Source: Rhodobacteraceae bacterium M385
GTDB lineage: Bacteria; Pseudomonadota; Alphaproteobacteria; Rhodobacterales; Rhodobacteraceae
NCBI GenBank assembly: GCA_025141835.1
Contig: CP081102.1
Location: forward strand, 744,001-808,000
DNA length: 64,000 nt
Direction: 5' to 3'
The position numbers were made by a program, and so were the translations under genes. A model generated the notes under the pieces. The model was not told the DNA's origin. It did no database searches and worked only from the letters and a program-made list of their open reading frames with translations. This document shows positions 25,959-34,921 of this stretch, one piece after another. Position 1 is the first letter of the stretch. Every line of letters starts with the position of its first letter.

Positions 25959-27094
25959 TGGCGGATAAAACATTCCTTCACTGGCCATTTTTTGAGGACA
26001 CGCACCGCGATTGGGCCGCACAGGTCGAGGCTGTGGCCGAGGGCTTGCAGGTGGATCACGCTGATACCGATGCCGCCTGCCGCAATCTGGTGGCGGATTT
26101 AGGCGAGGCGGGCATTTTGCAGGCAACGGGCAACCCCGATGGCCCGCTGGACGTACGCCGTCTTTGCTTGGCGAGAGAGACTTTGGCGCGCCACGATGGT
26201 TTGGCCGATTTCGCCTTTGCGATGCAGGGGCTTGGGACTGGTGCGATTTCGCTGTTTGGCAGCGATGCACAGAAGGCCGAATGGCTACCGCTGACGCGGG
26301 CGGGCAAGGCGATATCGGCTTTTGCGCTGACCGAACCTCAATCCGGGTCAGACGTGGCGAACTCTACCATGACGGCCACGCGCGATGGCGATGCTTACTT
26401 GTTGAACGGGCAGAAAACCTGGATCAGCAACGGCGGCATCGCCGATGTCTACACGGTCTTTGCGCGCACCGGCGACGCGCCCGGCGCACGGGGCCTGTCG
26501 GCTTTTGTGGTGCCCGCAGAGACGCCCGGCCTGACCATTGCCGAGCGGCTCGACACCATTGCGCCGCACCCACTGGCGACGCTGGATTTCACCGACTGCC
26601 GTATCCCCGCAAGCGCCCTGATCGGCGAAAGTGGGGCGGGGTTCAAGATCGCCATGTCGGTGCTGGATGTCTTCCGCTCCACCGTGGCGGCCGCCGCTTT
26701 GGGCTTTGCGCGCCGCGCTTTGGACGAGGCGGTGGCCCGTGTGAACGCGCGCCATGTGCAGGGTGCGCCGCTTAGCGATTTGCAGATGGTGCAGGGGCAT
26801 ATCGCGGATATGGCCGTGGATATCGACGCCTCGGCGCTGCTGATCTACCGGGCCGCCTGGACTAAGGACAGCGGCGCACCGCGCATCACCCGCGAAGCGG
26901 CAATGGCCAAGCTATTTGCCACCGATCACGCGCAAAATGTCATCGACAAAGCGGTGCAACTGCACGGCGGCGATGGTGTCAGATCGGGTCAGGCGGTTGA
27001 GAAACTATACCGAGAAATCAGGGCATTACGCATCTATGAGGGCGCATCAGACGTCCAGCGTATCATCATCGCCCGACAAACATTGGGTCAATAA
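25958..27094 (+). CDS. Acyl-CoA dehydrogenase
   Basis: A 378-residue acyl-CoA dehydrogenase: [18 protein letters not shown] at the flavin/substrate site, [17 protein letters not shown], and the C-terminal [17 protein letters not shown] carrying the usual catalytic glutamate. It is distinct from the divergent glutaryl-CoA dehydrogenase in sequence and in its EGASDVQRI context, so it probably dehydrogenates a cyclic or medium-chain acyl-CoA of the aminobenzoate route. Its start overlaps the hydratase stop (TGATG). Confidence 0.9.
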   Translation: MADKTFLHWPFFEDTHRDWAAQVEAVAEGLQVDHADTDAACRNLVADLGEAGILQATGNPDGPLDVRRLCLARETLARHDGLADFAFAMQGLGTGAISLFGSDAQKAEWLPLTRAGKAISAFALTEPQSGSDVANSTMTATRDGDAYLLNGQKTWISNGGIADVYTVFARTGDAPGARGLSAFVVPAETPGLTIAERLDTIAPHPLATLDFTDCRIPASALIGESGAGFKIAMSVLDVFRSTVAAAALGFARRALDEAVARVNARHVQGAPLSDLQMVQGHIADMAVDIDASALLIYRAAWTKDSGAPRITREAAMAKLFATDHAQNVIDKAVQLHGGDGVRSGQAVEKLYREIRALRIYEGASDVQRIIIARQTLGQ

Positions 27095-27213
27095 GAACCC
27101 GCCAACAGGGAGTGTTACGGTGAACAATCAGAGCGATGCCTTCCGGCCCTCCGGCCTGGGTTCCGTGGCCTCAGAAAACCGGGGATCTGCCCCCAGAAAC
27201 AAGCGAGTAAGCC

Positions 27214-28830
27214 ATGTTCAGCGCCAGTGCCCATAGCGATACCTTCTCCCGTGATAATCTGCCGCCCAAGGACCAATGGCCTGATTTTTTGCTGGAGGGG
27301 TATGACTATCCCGATACGCTCAACGTTGGCGTAGAACTGACCGATGCGATGGTTGCCAAGGGCTTCGGCGACCGCACGGCGCTGATCGGCAACGGACGCC
27401 GGCGTACCTATAAAGAGCTAACCGATTGGACCAACCGGCTGGCCCATGTTCTGGTAGAAGATCTGGGCGTCGTTCCGGGCAATCGCGTGCTGATCCGGTC
27501 TGCGAATAATCCGGCGATGGTGGCCTGTTGGCTTGCCGCCACCAAGGTGGGCGCGGTGGTGGTGAATACCATGCCGATGCTACGGGCCGCGGAATTGGCG
27601 CAGATCGTGGAGAAAGCGCAGATCACCCACGCGCTGTGCGATACGCGCCTGATGGACGAGATGGACGGCTGCGCCAAGCTATGCAAGACCCTGACCCATG
27701 TCGTGGGCTTTGACGGCACATCGAACCACGACGCCGAGCTCGATCGGTTAGCACTGGAGAAACCTGTGCAGTTCGACGCCGTGGCGACGGGGCGTGAGGA
27801 TGTGGCGCTGTTGGGCTTCACCTCGGGCACCACAGGCTCACCCAAGGCGACGATGCATTTCCACCGCGACCTTCTGATTATCGCAGACGGCTACGCGCGG
27901 GAGGTTTTGGGCGTAACACCGGACGACGTTTTCGTCGGCTCCCCTCCGCTGGCGTTCACCTTTGGCCTTGGCGGCTTGGCTATTTTCCCGCTGCGTTTTG
28001 GGGCCACGGCGACGCTTCTGGAAACGGCATCTCCGCCCAATATGATTGAAATCATTGAGAAGTATAAAGCCACCGTTTGCTTTACGGCCCCCACCGCCTA
28101 CCGCGCGATGCTTGCGGCGATGGAGGAGGGCGCAGACCTCAGCAGTCTGCGCGCCGCCGTGTCAGCGGGCGAAACGCTGCCCGCGCCGGTCTATGAAGAT
28201 TGGATGACCAAAACAGGCAAACCAATGCTGGACGGGATCGGCGCGACCGAGATGCTGCATATCTTCATCTCTAACCGTTTCGACGATCATAGGCCCGCCT
28301 GCACGGGGCGACCCGTCACGGGGTACGAGGCCAAGATCATTGGTGAAGACGGGCAGGAATTGCCTCGCGGTGAAGTGGGTCGCTTGGCGGTGCGTGGCCC
28401 CACCGGCTGTCGCTACATGAACGACGACCGCCAAGGGGCGTACGTTTTAGATGGCTGGAACATCTCGGGCGACGCCTTCACGATGGATGCGGACGGCTAC
28501 CTGCATTTTGCCGCCCGTAACGACGATATGATCGTGTCATCGGGCTACAACATCGCTGGCCCTGAGGTTGAGGCCGCGCTTCTGTCCCATCCCAACGTCG
28601 CCGAATGCGCCGTGATCGGCGCGCCAAGTGAGGAACGCGGGATGATCGTGCAGGCCCATGTGGTGCTTGCCGATGCCGCCCCTTCCGCCGAGTTGGCCAA
28701 AGCCCTGCAAGACCACGTAAAAGCGACCATCGCGCCGTTCAAATACCCCCGCGACGTGCGCTTTGTGGACGCACTACCCAAGACCCAGACCGGCAAAATC
28801 CAACGCTTCATGCTGAAAGAGACCTCGTGA
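27214..28830 (+). CDS. Benzoate-CoA-ligase family enzyme, probably 2-aminobenzoate-CoA ligase
   Basis: A 538-residue AMP-forming acyl-CoA ligase. ATP loop TSGTTGSPKATMHFH near residue 207; SAGETLPAPVYEDW and DGIGATEMLH in the aryl-binding region; adenylation lysine in PKTQTGKIQRF at the end. The benzoate-CoA ligase subfamily fits the aromatic-acid activating step. It would convert anthranilate, ATP and CoA to 2-aminobenzoyl-CoA for the monooxygenase. A 119-base gap before the gene is the largest in the operon and may hold an internal promoter. Substrate is inferred from the neighbouring fusion enzyme. Confidence 0.88.
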   Translation: MFSASAHSDTFSRDNLPPKDQWPDFLLEGYDYPDTLNVGVELTDAMVAKGFGDRTALIGNGRRRTYKELTDWTNRLAHVLVEDLGVVPGNRVLIRSANNPAMVACWLAATKVGAVVVNTMPMLRAAELAQIVEKAQITHALCDTRLMDEMDGCAKLCKTLTHVVGFDGTSNHDAELDRLALEKPVQFDAVATGREDVALLGFTSGTTGSPKATMHFHRDLLIIADGYAREVLGVTPDDVFVGSPPLAFTFGLGGLAIFPLRFGATATLLETASPPNMIEIIEKYKATVCFTAPTAYRAMLAAMEEGADLSSLRAAVSAGETLPAPVYEDWMTKTGKPMLDGIGATEMLHIFISNRFDDHRPACTGRPVTGYEAKIIGEDGQELPRGEVGRLAVRGPTGCRYMNDDRQGAYVLDGWNISGDAFTMDADGYLHFAARNDDMIVSSGYNIAGPEVEAALLSHPNVAECAVIGAPSEERGMIVQAHVVLADAAPSAELAKALQDHVKATIAPFKYPRDVRFVDALPKTQTGKIQRFMLKETS

Positions 28831-29240
28831 CAAATGCCGCGTACACACAGCCCCTGAAGGTACTCTTCAAACACTGCGACCCGGCGGGCGTGGTGTTTTA
28901 CCCGCGCTATTTCGAGATCATCAACGACATGGTCGAGGCGTTCTTCGATCACGTCGGTTTCCCGTTTGAGGAGATCTTGAAAGACGGCGGCGTACCGACT
29001 GTGCAGGTTGAAACCACCTTTCACGCCCCCAGTCGCCATGGGGATCACCTAACACTGTCGCTGGAATTGACCCGTGTTGGCACCGCCAGCCTTGGGGTTT
29101 CAGTGATTGCTGAAGGCAAGGATGCACGCCGCTTCTCTGCCGATCTAACCCTTGTTCACATTAACGCCGCGCATCGTCCAAAGCCTTGGTCAGATCCGAT
29201 GCGGCAGGCCTTCTCGCCCTATCTAAGGAGCGCACAATGA
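28827..29240 (+). CDS. Acyl-CoA thioesterase, 4-hydroxybenzoyl-CoA thioesterase type
   Basis: A 137-residue hotdog-fold thioesterase with the active-site block FKHCDPAGVVFYPRYFEI; the Asp is the catalytic residue in the 4HBT family. The start is GTG, overlapping the ligase stop (GTGA). In aryl-CoA pathways these enzymes recycle CoA from misformed or accumulating thioesters, a detoxifying role. Confidence 0.88.
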   Translation: MTNAAYTQPLKVLFKHCDPAGVVFYPRYFEIINDMVEAFFDHVGFPFEEILKDGGVPTVQVETTFHAPSRHGDHLTLSLELTRVGTASLGVSVIAEGKDARRFSADLTLVHINAAHRPKPWSDPMRQAFSPYLRSAQ

Positions 29241-29635
29241 CAAATAAGACAATTCAACCAGACGGTTGGGCCCCTGCGAAAGGCTACGCCAATGGTGTAT
29301 TAGCCCCCGACGGCACGCTTTACATCGGCGGGCAGATTGGCTGGAACGCGGAGCAGAAGTTTACCTCTCACGATTTCATCGGCCAGATGGAGCAAGCCCT
29401 GCGCAACATCGTTGACGTTGTGGTCGCGGCGGGTGGCAAGGTCGAAGATATTACCCGACTGACGTGGTTCGTGATCGACAAGGCCGAATATATGGCCCGC
29501 CAACGGGAGGTGGGAGAGGTCTACCGCAAGGTTCTGGGCCGCCATTTCCCTGCTATGTCGATGCTGATCGTCGCGGGGTTGGTCGAGGACGACGCGCTAT
29601 TGGAGATCGAGGCGACGGCCTACATCGGCGCCTAG
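29237..29635 (+). CDS. RidA/YjgF-family enamine/imine deaminase
   Basis: A 132-residue RidA-type trimeric enzyme. The AAGGAG ribosome site lies six bases before ATG 29237, and the gene overlaps the thioesterase stop by four bases. Conserved features include the N-terminal GYANGVLAPDGTLYIGGQIG and, near the end, the segment RHFPAMSMLIVAGLVEDDALLEIEA. RidA proteins hydrolyse enamines and imines to ketones plus ammonia. Within this operon it could release nitrogen from the enamine formed after dearomatisation of 2-aminobenzoyl-CoA; this is an inference. The canonical arginine of RidA (R105 in the E. coli numbering) is not evident, so it may belong to a non-archetypal Rid subgroup. Confidence 0.88.
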   Translation: MTNKTIQPDGWAPAKGYANGVLAPDGTLYIGGQIGWNAEQKFTSHDFIGQMEQALRNIVDVVVAAGGKVEDITRLTWFVIDKAEYMARQREVGEVYRKVLGRHFPAMSMLIVAGLVEDDALLEIEATAYIGA

Positions 29636-29703
29636 AAGGCAAGCGTTGCGGCAGGGGTGCGGCGCTGTGCCTTTGCCCCATTGAGGGCGCAGGAGACAGG
29701 GTG

Positions 29704-29847
29704 ATGAACCGAGCCGTGTTCGACATTCCGTACATAAGATCGAATGGCCAATGGTTGCCACCAAAGTATCGGCAGGCTGTTCTGTGGCCCATGGCGGAGT
29801 TGTTTACCTTCGTTTGCGTTAGTTTCGCCAATTGGCTCAGAGCATGA
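29704..29847 (+). CDS. Small ORF, 47 residues, convergent with the ROK gene
   Basis: ATG 29704 has AGGAG eight bases upstream. The predicted peptide is aromatic-rich (MNRAVFDIPYIRSNGQWLPP at the start, WPMAELFTFVCVSFANWL at the end) with an amphipathic or weakly hydrophobic C-terminal half. It resembles the many short conserved peptides in this order but no family is recognised. Its end overlaps the stop of the convergent ROK gene by 11 bases. The good ribosome site is the main support. Confidence 0.45.
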   Translation: MNRAVFDIPYIRSNGQWLPPKYRQAVLWPMAELFTFVCVSFANWLRA

Positions 29848-31009
29848 ACTGCGCGCTAATCGGCCGGGTCGCGGCACCGATGGCACGGGCCTTGTGGCCA
29901 ATGCTTCCCGCTTCGATCCTAGGCGCGATCAGTCCCCGGGTGTCTTGGGTGCTGACATAACGCTGGACCCTTTCAACCAGTTCATCGCGGACATGCTCGG
30001 GGAAAGCGCCGTCAATAAGGATCGCCTCGAAGTCGATCACAGAGCAGGTCGAGAGCGCGGCCTTGGACAGTTCTTGCGCCGTTTGGCCGATCCAAGGATC
30101 AACATAGCGTGCCAGGGCGGTCCAACTATCGGGGTCTGTCCAAAGCTGGCGCGTATCCAGATCGACCTCGTGTAATCTGCGTTCCAATTGATGGATCGAC
30201 GCCATATCGACCAGCTGCATACTTTCCCCGTTCGGGCCGATACTACGCAACGATCCCAATGCCCCCGCGTTGCCCTGTCGTCCCTCGTAAACGGCATTGT
30301 CCAAGGCGATACCACCACCGACATAGGCGCCCACGAAGAAGTAGGCGTAATCGCGAAACTCCTTGCCGCGGCCAAATGTATGTTCTGCCTGACAGGCCGC
30401 GGTGGCGTCGTTCAGGCGCAGGACGGGAAGGTTAGTCTGCTCCGCAAGATGTGTGGCAAAATCGATCCCTCGCCATTCTCTGAACGCGTTCTCGGCACCA
30501 TCTCTCATGGCGCTCCACAGCTCGAAGGCGGCGGCTATCCCAAGCCCGCAGATGCGGCTGCGGTGCTCTTCAGACATGGAGTTTCTGATGCTTGCAACTC
30601 CCTCCTCTACGAAATCAAAGATGTCGCGAGGCTGAGGGCCCTCATAGGCAAGATGCCGTTCATGGCGCAGGGTGCCGATGAAATCTATCAACACCAGTTC
30701 GGCAGAGCGTCGGCCGATCTTCAGGCCAAAGGAGAACGCCCCATCGGGGGCAAGGTGCATCGGGATAGAGGGCTTACCAACTTTGCCACGAACCGGCTCC
30801 CCGCGTGCTACAAGCCCCTCGGATTCAAGCCCGCGAAGAATGGTGGAGATCGTTGGTGGTGACAGGCCTGCACGGCGAGACAGATCGCTGGCCGGCATTC
30901 CACCATGGCGTTGGATAAGCGAAAGCAGCAGCCGCTCGTTATGATCGCGAACGCCGCTTTGACTCAGCCCGACGCTGAGAGATCTGACCAATCCGTCTTC
31001 CATCGGCAC
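29837..31009 (-). CDS. ROK-family transcriptional regulator (FrcR-like)
   Basis: A 390-residue protein with an N-terminal winged helix (ASDLSRRAGLSPPTISTILRGL near residues 39-60) and a C-terminal ROK sugar-kinase-like domain. The domain includes GLGIAAAFELW and the glycine-rich GAYVGGGIALDN. The cysteine zinc motif usual in ROK proteins (CxCGxxGC) is not present. It is divergent from a fructose-type ABC operon, the arrangement seen for frcR and frcBCA in Sinorhizobium, so it is a probable repressor of that transporter. The start is GTG 31009, or the ATG six bases later; AAGGG lies seven bases before the GTG. Confidence 0.87.
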   Translation of the reverse strand: MPMEDGLVRSLSVGLSQSGVRDHNERLLLSLIQRHGGMPASDLSRRAGLSPPTISTILRGLESEGLVARGEPVRGKVGKPSIPMHLAPDGAFSFGLKIGRRSAELVLIDFIGTLRHERHLAYEGPQPRDIFDFVEEGVASIRNSMSEEHRSRICGLGIAAAFELWSAMRDGAENAFREWRGIDFATHLAEQTNLPVLRLNDATAACQAEHTFGRGKEFRDYAYFFVGAYVGGGIALDNAVYEGRQGNAGALGSLRSIGPNGESMQLVDMASIHQLERRLHEVDLDTRQLWTDPDSWTALARYVDPWIGQTAQELSKAALSTCSVIDFEAILIDGAFPEHVRDELVERVQRYVSTQDTRGLIAPRIEAGSIGHKARAIGAATRPISAQFML

Positions 31010-31040
31010 GTAATGCCCTTGTTCCTTCGACTTTGGTAGC

Positions 31041-31080
31041 GGATTCTAATTAATAAAGAAAGTTAATTAATTAATTGACA
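31041..31080. promoter_or_regulatory. AT-rich operator-like region between the ROK gene and the sugar operon
   Basis: This 40-base tract stands out from the GC-rich surroundings. It contains TTAATTAATTAATTG (31063-31077) and, 14 bases earlier, TAATTAAT, both self-complementary. The site is central between the divergent starts at 31009 and 31177. ROK repressors of the NagC/Mlc type bind AT-rich palindromes, so this is a candidate site for the neighbouring regulator. Confidence 0.45.
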
Positions 31081-31176
31081 GACCGCCTCGAATCGTGGCT
31101 TTTGCAGATAGGCGACCGGAGGACTTGGTCGTAAGATGGCGGGGCAGCCTGCCGAAAATTGTTCTGGGAGGACACC

Positions 31177-32196
31177 ATGAAGAAGCTTTTGATTGGCACA
31201 GCTGCGGCCGCAATTTGCACAGGCGGCGCTGCGATGGCGGATGGCCACGGCGTATCGGCTTGCCTTATCACCAAGACAGACACCAACCCGTTTTTCGTCA
31301 TGATGCGCCAAGGCGCAGAGGCGGCAGCAGCTGAATTGGGCATCACGCTCAACTCATACGCGGGCCAAGTGGACGGCGACAACGAAGCGCAAGTTGCGGC
31401 TGTTGAAGCCTGCATTGCGAACGGCGCATCGGGCATTTTGATTACCGCCTCTGACACCGCCGCGATTGTGCCTGCTATTGAAGAGGCCCGCGCTGCCGGT
31501 ATCCTCGTGATTGCGCTCGACACGCCGCTCGACCCAATTGACGCAGCCGACGCGACTTTTGCGACCGACAACTTCCTTGCTGGTGAACTGATCGGCGAAT
31601 GGGCCGCTGGTTCCCTTGGGGACGAGGCCGCGAACGCCCGGATCGCCATGCTAGATCTTGCCATCAGCCAGCCCACCGTGGGCGTTCTGCGCGACCAGGG
31701 CTTCCTGACAGGTTTCGGTATCGACGTTGTTGACCCCTCCATGTGGGGCGATGAGACGGACGAGCGGATCATCTGCAACGAAGTTACCGCAGGGAACGAA
31801 GAAGGCGGCCGCACCGCGATGGAAACCTGCTTGGCCGCAGATCCCGATATCAACGTGGTTTACACCATCAACGAACCAGCCGCCGCTGGTGCCTATGAAG
31901 CGCTTGTCGCGATCGGTCGCCAAGATGACGTGCTGATCGTCTCTGTCGATGGCGGTTGCCCGGGCGTGGCAGATGTTGCCGATGGCGTTATCGGTGCCAC
32001 ATCGCAGCAGTACCCCTTGCTGATGGCCTCTCTTGGGATCGAGGCGATTGCCGCCTTCGCCGAAGACGGCACCCTGCCCGAAAACACACCGGGTCGCGAT
32101 TTCTTTGACACTGGTGCCGCATTGGTCACCAACTCGCCTGTAGACGGCGTCGAGAGCATCTCGGTCGAAGAGGGCGCAGACTTGTGCTGGGGCTGA
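31177..32196 (+). CDS. frcB: Sugar ABC transporter periplasmic binding protein (FrcB-like)
   Basis: A 339-residue exported sugar-binding protein with signal peptide to about residue 22. [20 protein letters not shown] follows in the N-lobe, then [20 protein letters not shown] and ALDTPLDP. The order is typical of fructose/ribose-type (FrcB/RbsB) binding proteins. ATG 31177 has GGGAGG upstream; the protein thus begins with MKKLLIG and a clean signal peptide. It is the first gene of the operon. A strong stem-loop follows, which usually raises the amount of this message relative to the membrane genes. Confidence 0.9.
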   Translation: MKKLLIGTAAAAICTGGAAMADGHGVSACLITKTDTNPFFVMMRQGAEAAAAELGITLNSYAGQVDGDNEAQVAAVEACIANGASGILITASDTAAIVPAIEEARAAGILVIALDTPLDPIDAADATFATDNFLAGELIGEWAAGSLGDEAANARIAMLDLAISQPTVGVLRDQGFLTGFGIDVVDPSMWGDETDERIICNEVTAGNEEGGRTAMETCLAADPDINVVYTINEPAAAGAYEALVAIGRQDDVLIVSVDGGCPGVADVADGVIGATSQQYPLLMASLGIEAIAAFAEDGTLPENTPGRDFFDTGAALVTNSPVDGVESISVEEGADLCWG

Positions 32197-32219
32197 TTTA
32201 ACCCAAACCTACGATCAAG

Positions 32220-32243
32220 AAGGGCGGGCTTCGGTCCGCCCTT
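32220..32243 (+). terminator. Intercistronic stem-loop between frcB and frcC
   Basis: AAGGGCGG (32220-32227) pairs with CCGCCCTT (32236-32243) around GCTTCGGT, which contains a C(UUCG)G tetraloop. There is no long U-run. It is more likely to protect the frcB 3' end or partly attenuate read-through than to stop transcription fully. Confidence 0.75.
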
Positions 32244-32286
32244 TCACCAACGTATGATGCGATGACAAGGGCACGGGGCTAACACC

Positions 32287-33441
32287 ATGGCAGAGAATTC
32301 GGACAACTTTGAAACAGGCCTGAAGGGGGCGGCAGAAACCGTTGCTTCGTTCGAGGTGGAAGACAAGACGCTTTTGATGCGCTTCCAAGGCGCATTGCAC
32401 AAGACACCGTCATTGGTGCCGCTGATCGTTCTGGGCTGTGCGATAATGATTTTTACCGGTTGGCTTGGCCCCCGGTTCTTGCCGCAAATGACGTTGGTTT
32501 TCCAACAGATCCAGATCGTGGGTATTCTGGCATTGGCTCAGACCTTGGTTATCCTTACGGCTGGCATTGACCTGTCCGTGGGGGCGATTGCGGTCTTTTG
32601 CTCGGTCATCATGGGGCAATTCACCTTCCGCTACGGCATTCCGCCCGCCATCGCTGTGGCATGCGGTTTGGCGGCTGGTGCTGCCATCGGCGCCGTATCT
32701 GGCTGGCTGGTCACGCGCATCAAGATCCCGCCGTTCATCGCCACGCTTGGCGTTTGGCAAATTGTGCTGGCCGCCAACTACATCTATTCGCGCAATGAAA
32801 CGATCCGCGCCCGCGACATCCGCGAGAACGCGCCAATGCTGCAATGGTTGGGCCTGAAGCCGAACGAGCAGCTGGTCACTTGGATCGAGAACCTGCGCGG
32901 CATCACTTATGAACGCCTGCGCCCCAACGACACCGATCAATTCTTGCTGGACCTGATCTGGCAAACCAAGATCACTTACGGAGTGCTGGTCCTTATCCTG
33001 CTAGCGTTTGTGTTGGCTTACATGCTGCGTTCCACTGCTTGGGGCCGCCACGTTTATGCGGTCGGCGATGACCCGGACTCGGCTGAATTGGCCGGTGTGA
33101 ACGTCAAACGCACGCTGATGTCGGTCTATATGCTGTCAGGCCTCATTGCCGCAATTGCGGGCTGGTCGCTGATCGGGCGGTTTGCCTCCGTCTCTCCGAG
33201 TGCATCGACGGGGATTGAGGGAAACATCGAATCCATCACCGCCGTTGTGATTGGTGGCATCTCTCTCTTTGGGGGAAGAGGCTCAATCTGGGGCGCGTTC
33301 TTTGGCGCATTAATCGTGGGGGTCTTCATGTTGGGCCTCGGCATGGCGGGCGTAAACCCACAATGGACGTTCATGTTGATCGGCTCGCTAATCATTGTTG
33401 CGGTCGGCATCGACCAGTGGATCAGAAAGGTGGCTGCGTAA
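32287..33441 (+). CDS. frcC: Sugar ABC transporter permease (FrcC/RbsC-like)
   Basis: A 384-residue inner-membrane protein with about ten hydrophobic segments. It has the family block LAQTLVILTAGIDLSVGAI near residue 85, KIPPFIATLGVW, and GGISLFGGRGSIWGAFFGAL near the C-terminus. A cytoplasmic N-terminal extension of about 35 residues precedes the first span. It pairs with the ATPase that starts in the overlapping TAATG. By family and neighbours it imports fructose or a related hexose or pentose. Confidence 0.9.
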   Translation: MAENSDNFETGLKGAAETVASFEVEDKTLLMRFQGALHKTPSLVPLIVLGCAIMIFTGWLGPRFLPQMTLVFQQIQIVGILALAQTLVILTAGIDLSVGAIAVFCSVIMGQFTFRYGIPPAIAVACGLAAGAAIGAVSGWLVTRIKIPPFIATLGVWQIVLAANYIYSRNETIRARDIRENAPMLQWLGLKPNEQLVTWIENLRGITYERLRPNDTDQFLLDLIWQTKITYGVLVLILLAFVLAYMLRSTAWGRHVYAVGDDPDSAELAGVNVKRTLMSVYMLSGLIAAIAGWSLIGRFASVSPSASTGIEGNIESITAVVIGGISLFGGRGSIWGAFFGALIVGVFMLGLGMAGVNPQWTFMLIGSLIIVAVGIDQWIRKVAA

Positions 33442-34217
33442 TGGAACCTATTCTTAAAGGACGGAACCTGACCAAACGCTATGGCAAGGTCGTGGCCCTC
33501 GATAACTGTGATTTCGAGCTTTATCCCGGCGAAATTCTTGCCGTCATCGGTGACAACGGCGCGGGTAAATCCACCCTGATCAAGGCGCTGTCCGGGGCGG
33601 TCGTGCCCGATCAGGGCGAGGTGACGTTAGAGGGCCAGCAGATGCGGTTCGCATCGCCCAATGATGCACGCCACTACGGGATCGAGACGGTGTACCAAAC
33701 CCTCGCCGTAAGCCCGGCGCTGTCCATCGCGGACAATATGTTCATGGGGCGCGAAATACGTAAACCCGGCTGGCGTGGCAGCTTGCTTCGCCAGCTCGAC
33801 AAGCCCGCAATGGAAGCCGCAGCCCGCGAGAAGTTGAACGAGCTGGGTCTGATGACGATCCAGAACATCAACCAAGCGGTCGAGACGCTGTCTGGCGGCC
33901 AACGGCAAGGCGTGGCAGTAGCCCGTGCAGCGGCGTTTGGGTCCAAGGTTATCATCCTGGACGAGCCTACAGCGGCGCTTGGCGTCAAAGAGTCCCGAAA
34001 GGTGTTGGAGTTGATCCTCGATGTCCGCTCCCGCGGCGTCCCGATCATTTTGATCAGCCACAACATGCCCCATGTGTTTGAGGTCGCCGACCGCATCCAC
34101 GTCCATCGCTTGGGTCGCAGGCTCTGCGTCATCGATCCGAAGGACTACACGATGTCAGACGCCGTGGCCTTTATGACCGGCGCTAAGGAACCGCCGGAGG
34201 TGGCCAGTTCCAACTGA
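33441..34217 (+). CDS. frcA: Sugar ABC transporter ATP-binding protein (FrcA-like, single domain)
   Basis: A 258-residue single-domain ABC ATPase: Walker A GDNGAGKST near residue 38, signature LSGGQRQGVAVARA and Walker B VIILDEPTAALGV. Unlike RbsA it has one ATPase domain, as in FrcA of Sinorhizobium, supporting a fructose-type system. It overlaps the permease stop by one base (TAATG). No fructokinase gene follows, so sugar phosphorylation must be encoded elsewhere. Confidence 0.9.
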   Translation: MEPILKGRNLTKRYGKVVALDNCDFELYPGEILAVIGDNGAGKSTLIKALSGAVVPDQGEVTLEGQQMRFASPNDARHYGIETVYQTLAVSPALSIADNMFMGREIRKPGWRGSLLRQLDKPAMEAAAREKLNELGLMTIQNINQAVETLSGGQRQGVAVARAAAFGSKVIILDEPTAALGVKESRKVLELILDVRSRGVPIILISHNMPHVFEVADRIHVHRLGRRLCVIDPKDYTMSDAVAFMTGAKEPPEVASSN

Positions 34218-34703
34218 CTGGCAGGGATGTTTGGTAAACAACGTGAGGTACAATCCTTGGGTCTGCTTTGCCAAACAACCAACTCTTATTGAAACTTGCT
34301 CCGTGCAAAGCGGGATGAAACACTTGAACGGCGTTTCGTCCTGCTCTGTACGTATTGACTACGAGGTCGCCGTTCGAATGGTCTGGCGAAAGGCCCGCTT
34401 CGTCGGCGTAGCAGCCATCGCGGCTATCATAATGCAGCCCATCATCGCCATTGCATGTTTCGGGGATTCTGCATTGTTGCACTGATCCCTAAGATGAACC
34501 GCAGCAATGGACCAGAATCTGGACGCATTTCATGCGCTTAGCCAATCGGTGGAACAGCATCGATCAGTTGAAACAGCTCATCCCACCGAATTTCGTTACA
34601 ATCAAACCCAGACATTTTGGTGCCCAAGGGTACGTATCGAATAGATTTTGGCGCGCAGCCCGAGCGGCTCTAACGACGACGACATGTCTTCAAAGAGAGA
34701 ATT
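34218..34703. other. Intergenic region without a recognised gene
   Basis: About 490 bases between the sugar ATPase gene and the tRNA repeats. Only short, unsupported frames are present and their codon use is unlike the neighbours. Base composition is lower in GC than the flanking genes. It could be the scar of a lost element next to the tRNA, but no transposase or integrase remnant is recognised. Confidence 0.5.
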
Positions 34704-34921
34704 TGGTAGCGGAGGAGGGACTTGCCCCCCGACCCAGAGTATCGCGCAGCGATGCGCGTCGGTCGGGCGAAATGTTGTACGCGCGGACTGAGGCTTGTGG
34801 AAGGGTGGGTTTGGTAGCGGAGGAGGGACTTGAACCCCCGACCCAGAGTATCGCGCAGCGATGCGCGTCGGTCGGGCGCAATGTTGTACGCGCGGAATGA
34901 GGCTTGCGGAAGGGGGCGGTT
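34704..34921 (-). repeat. Two tandem partial copies of the tRNA 3' end (108-110 bp units)
   Basis: Two units begin at 34704 and 34812 and are followed by the true tRNA 3' end at 34922. Each starts with the 30 bases that encode the CCA end, acceptor strand and T-arm of the tRNA. The same roughly 78-base segment follows, with only a few differences. The T-loop is damaged in the outer copy (34704) and intact in the inner copy. The added segment can fold: outer stem CCCGACC/GGTCGGG, inner stem CGCGCA/TGCGCG around GCGA. The units lie downstream of the tRNA in its direction of transcription. Confidence 0.9.

Noticed and set aside
21660..29635. Salicylate degradation via salicylyl-CoA and gentisate
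   Set aside because: The monooxygenase family name suggests it, but no gentisate dioxygenase is present, while the old-yellow-enzyme fusion, beta-oxidation genes and RidA fit 2-aminobenzoyl-CoA better. It stays as an alternative for the ligase substrate.
34231..34900. Frames of 84 and 122 residues around the tRNA repeats
   Set aside because: The first starts at TTG without a ribosome site and shows no family features. The second reads through tRNA-derived repeats, so it is not a gene.
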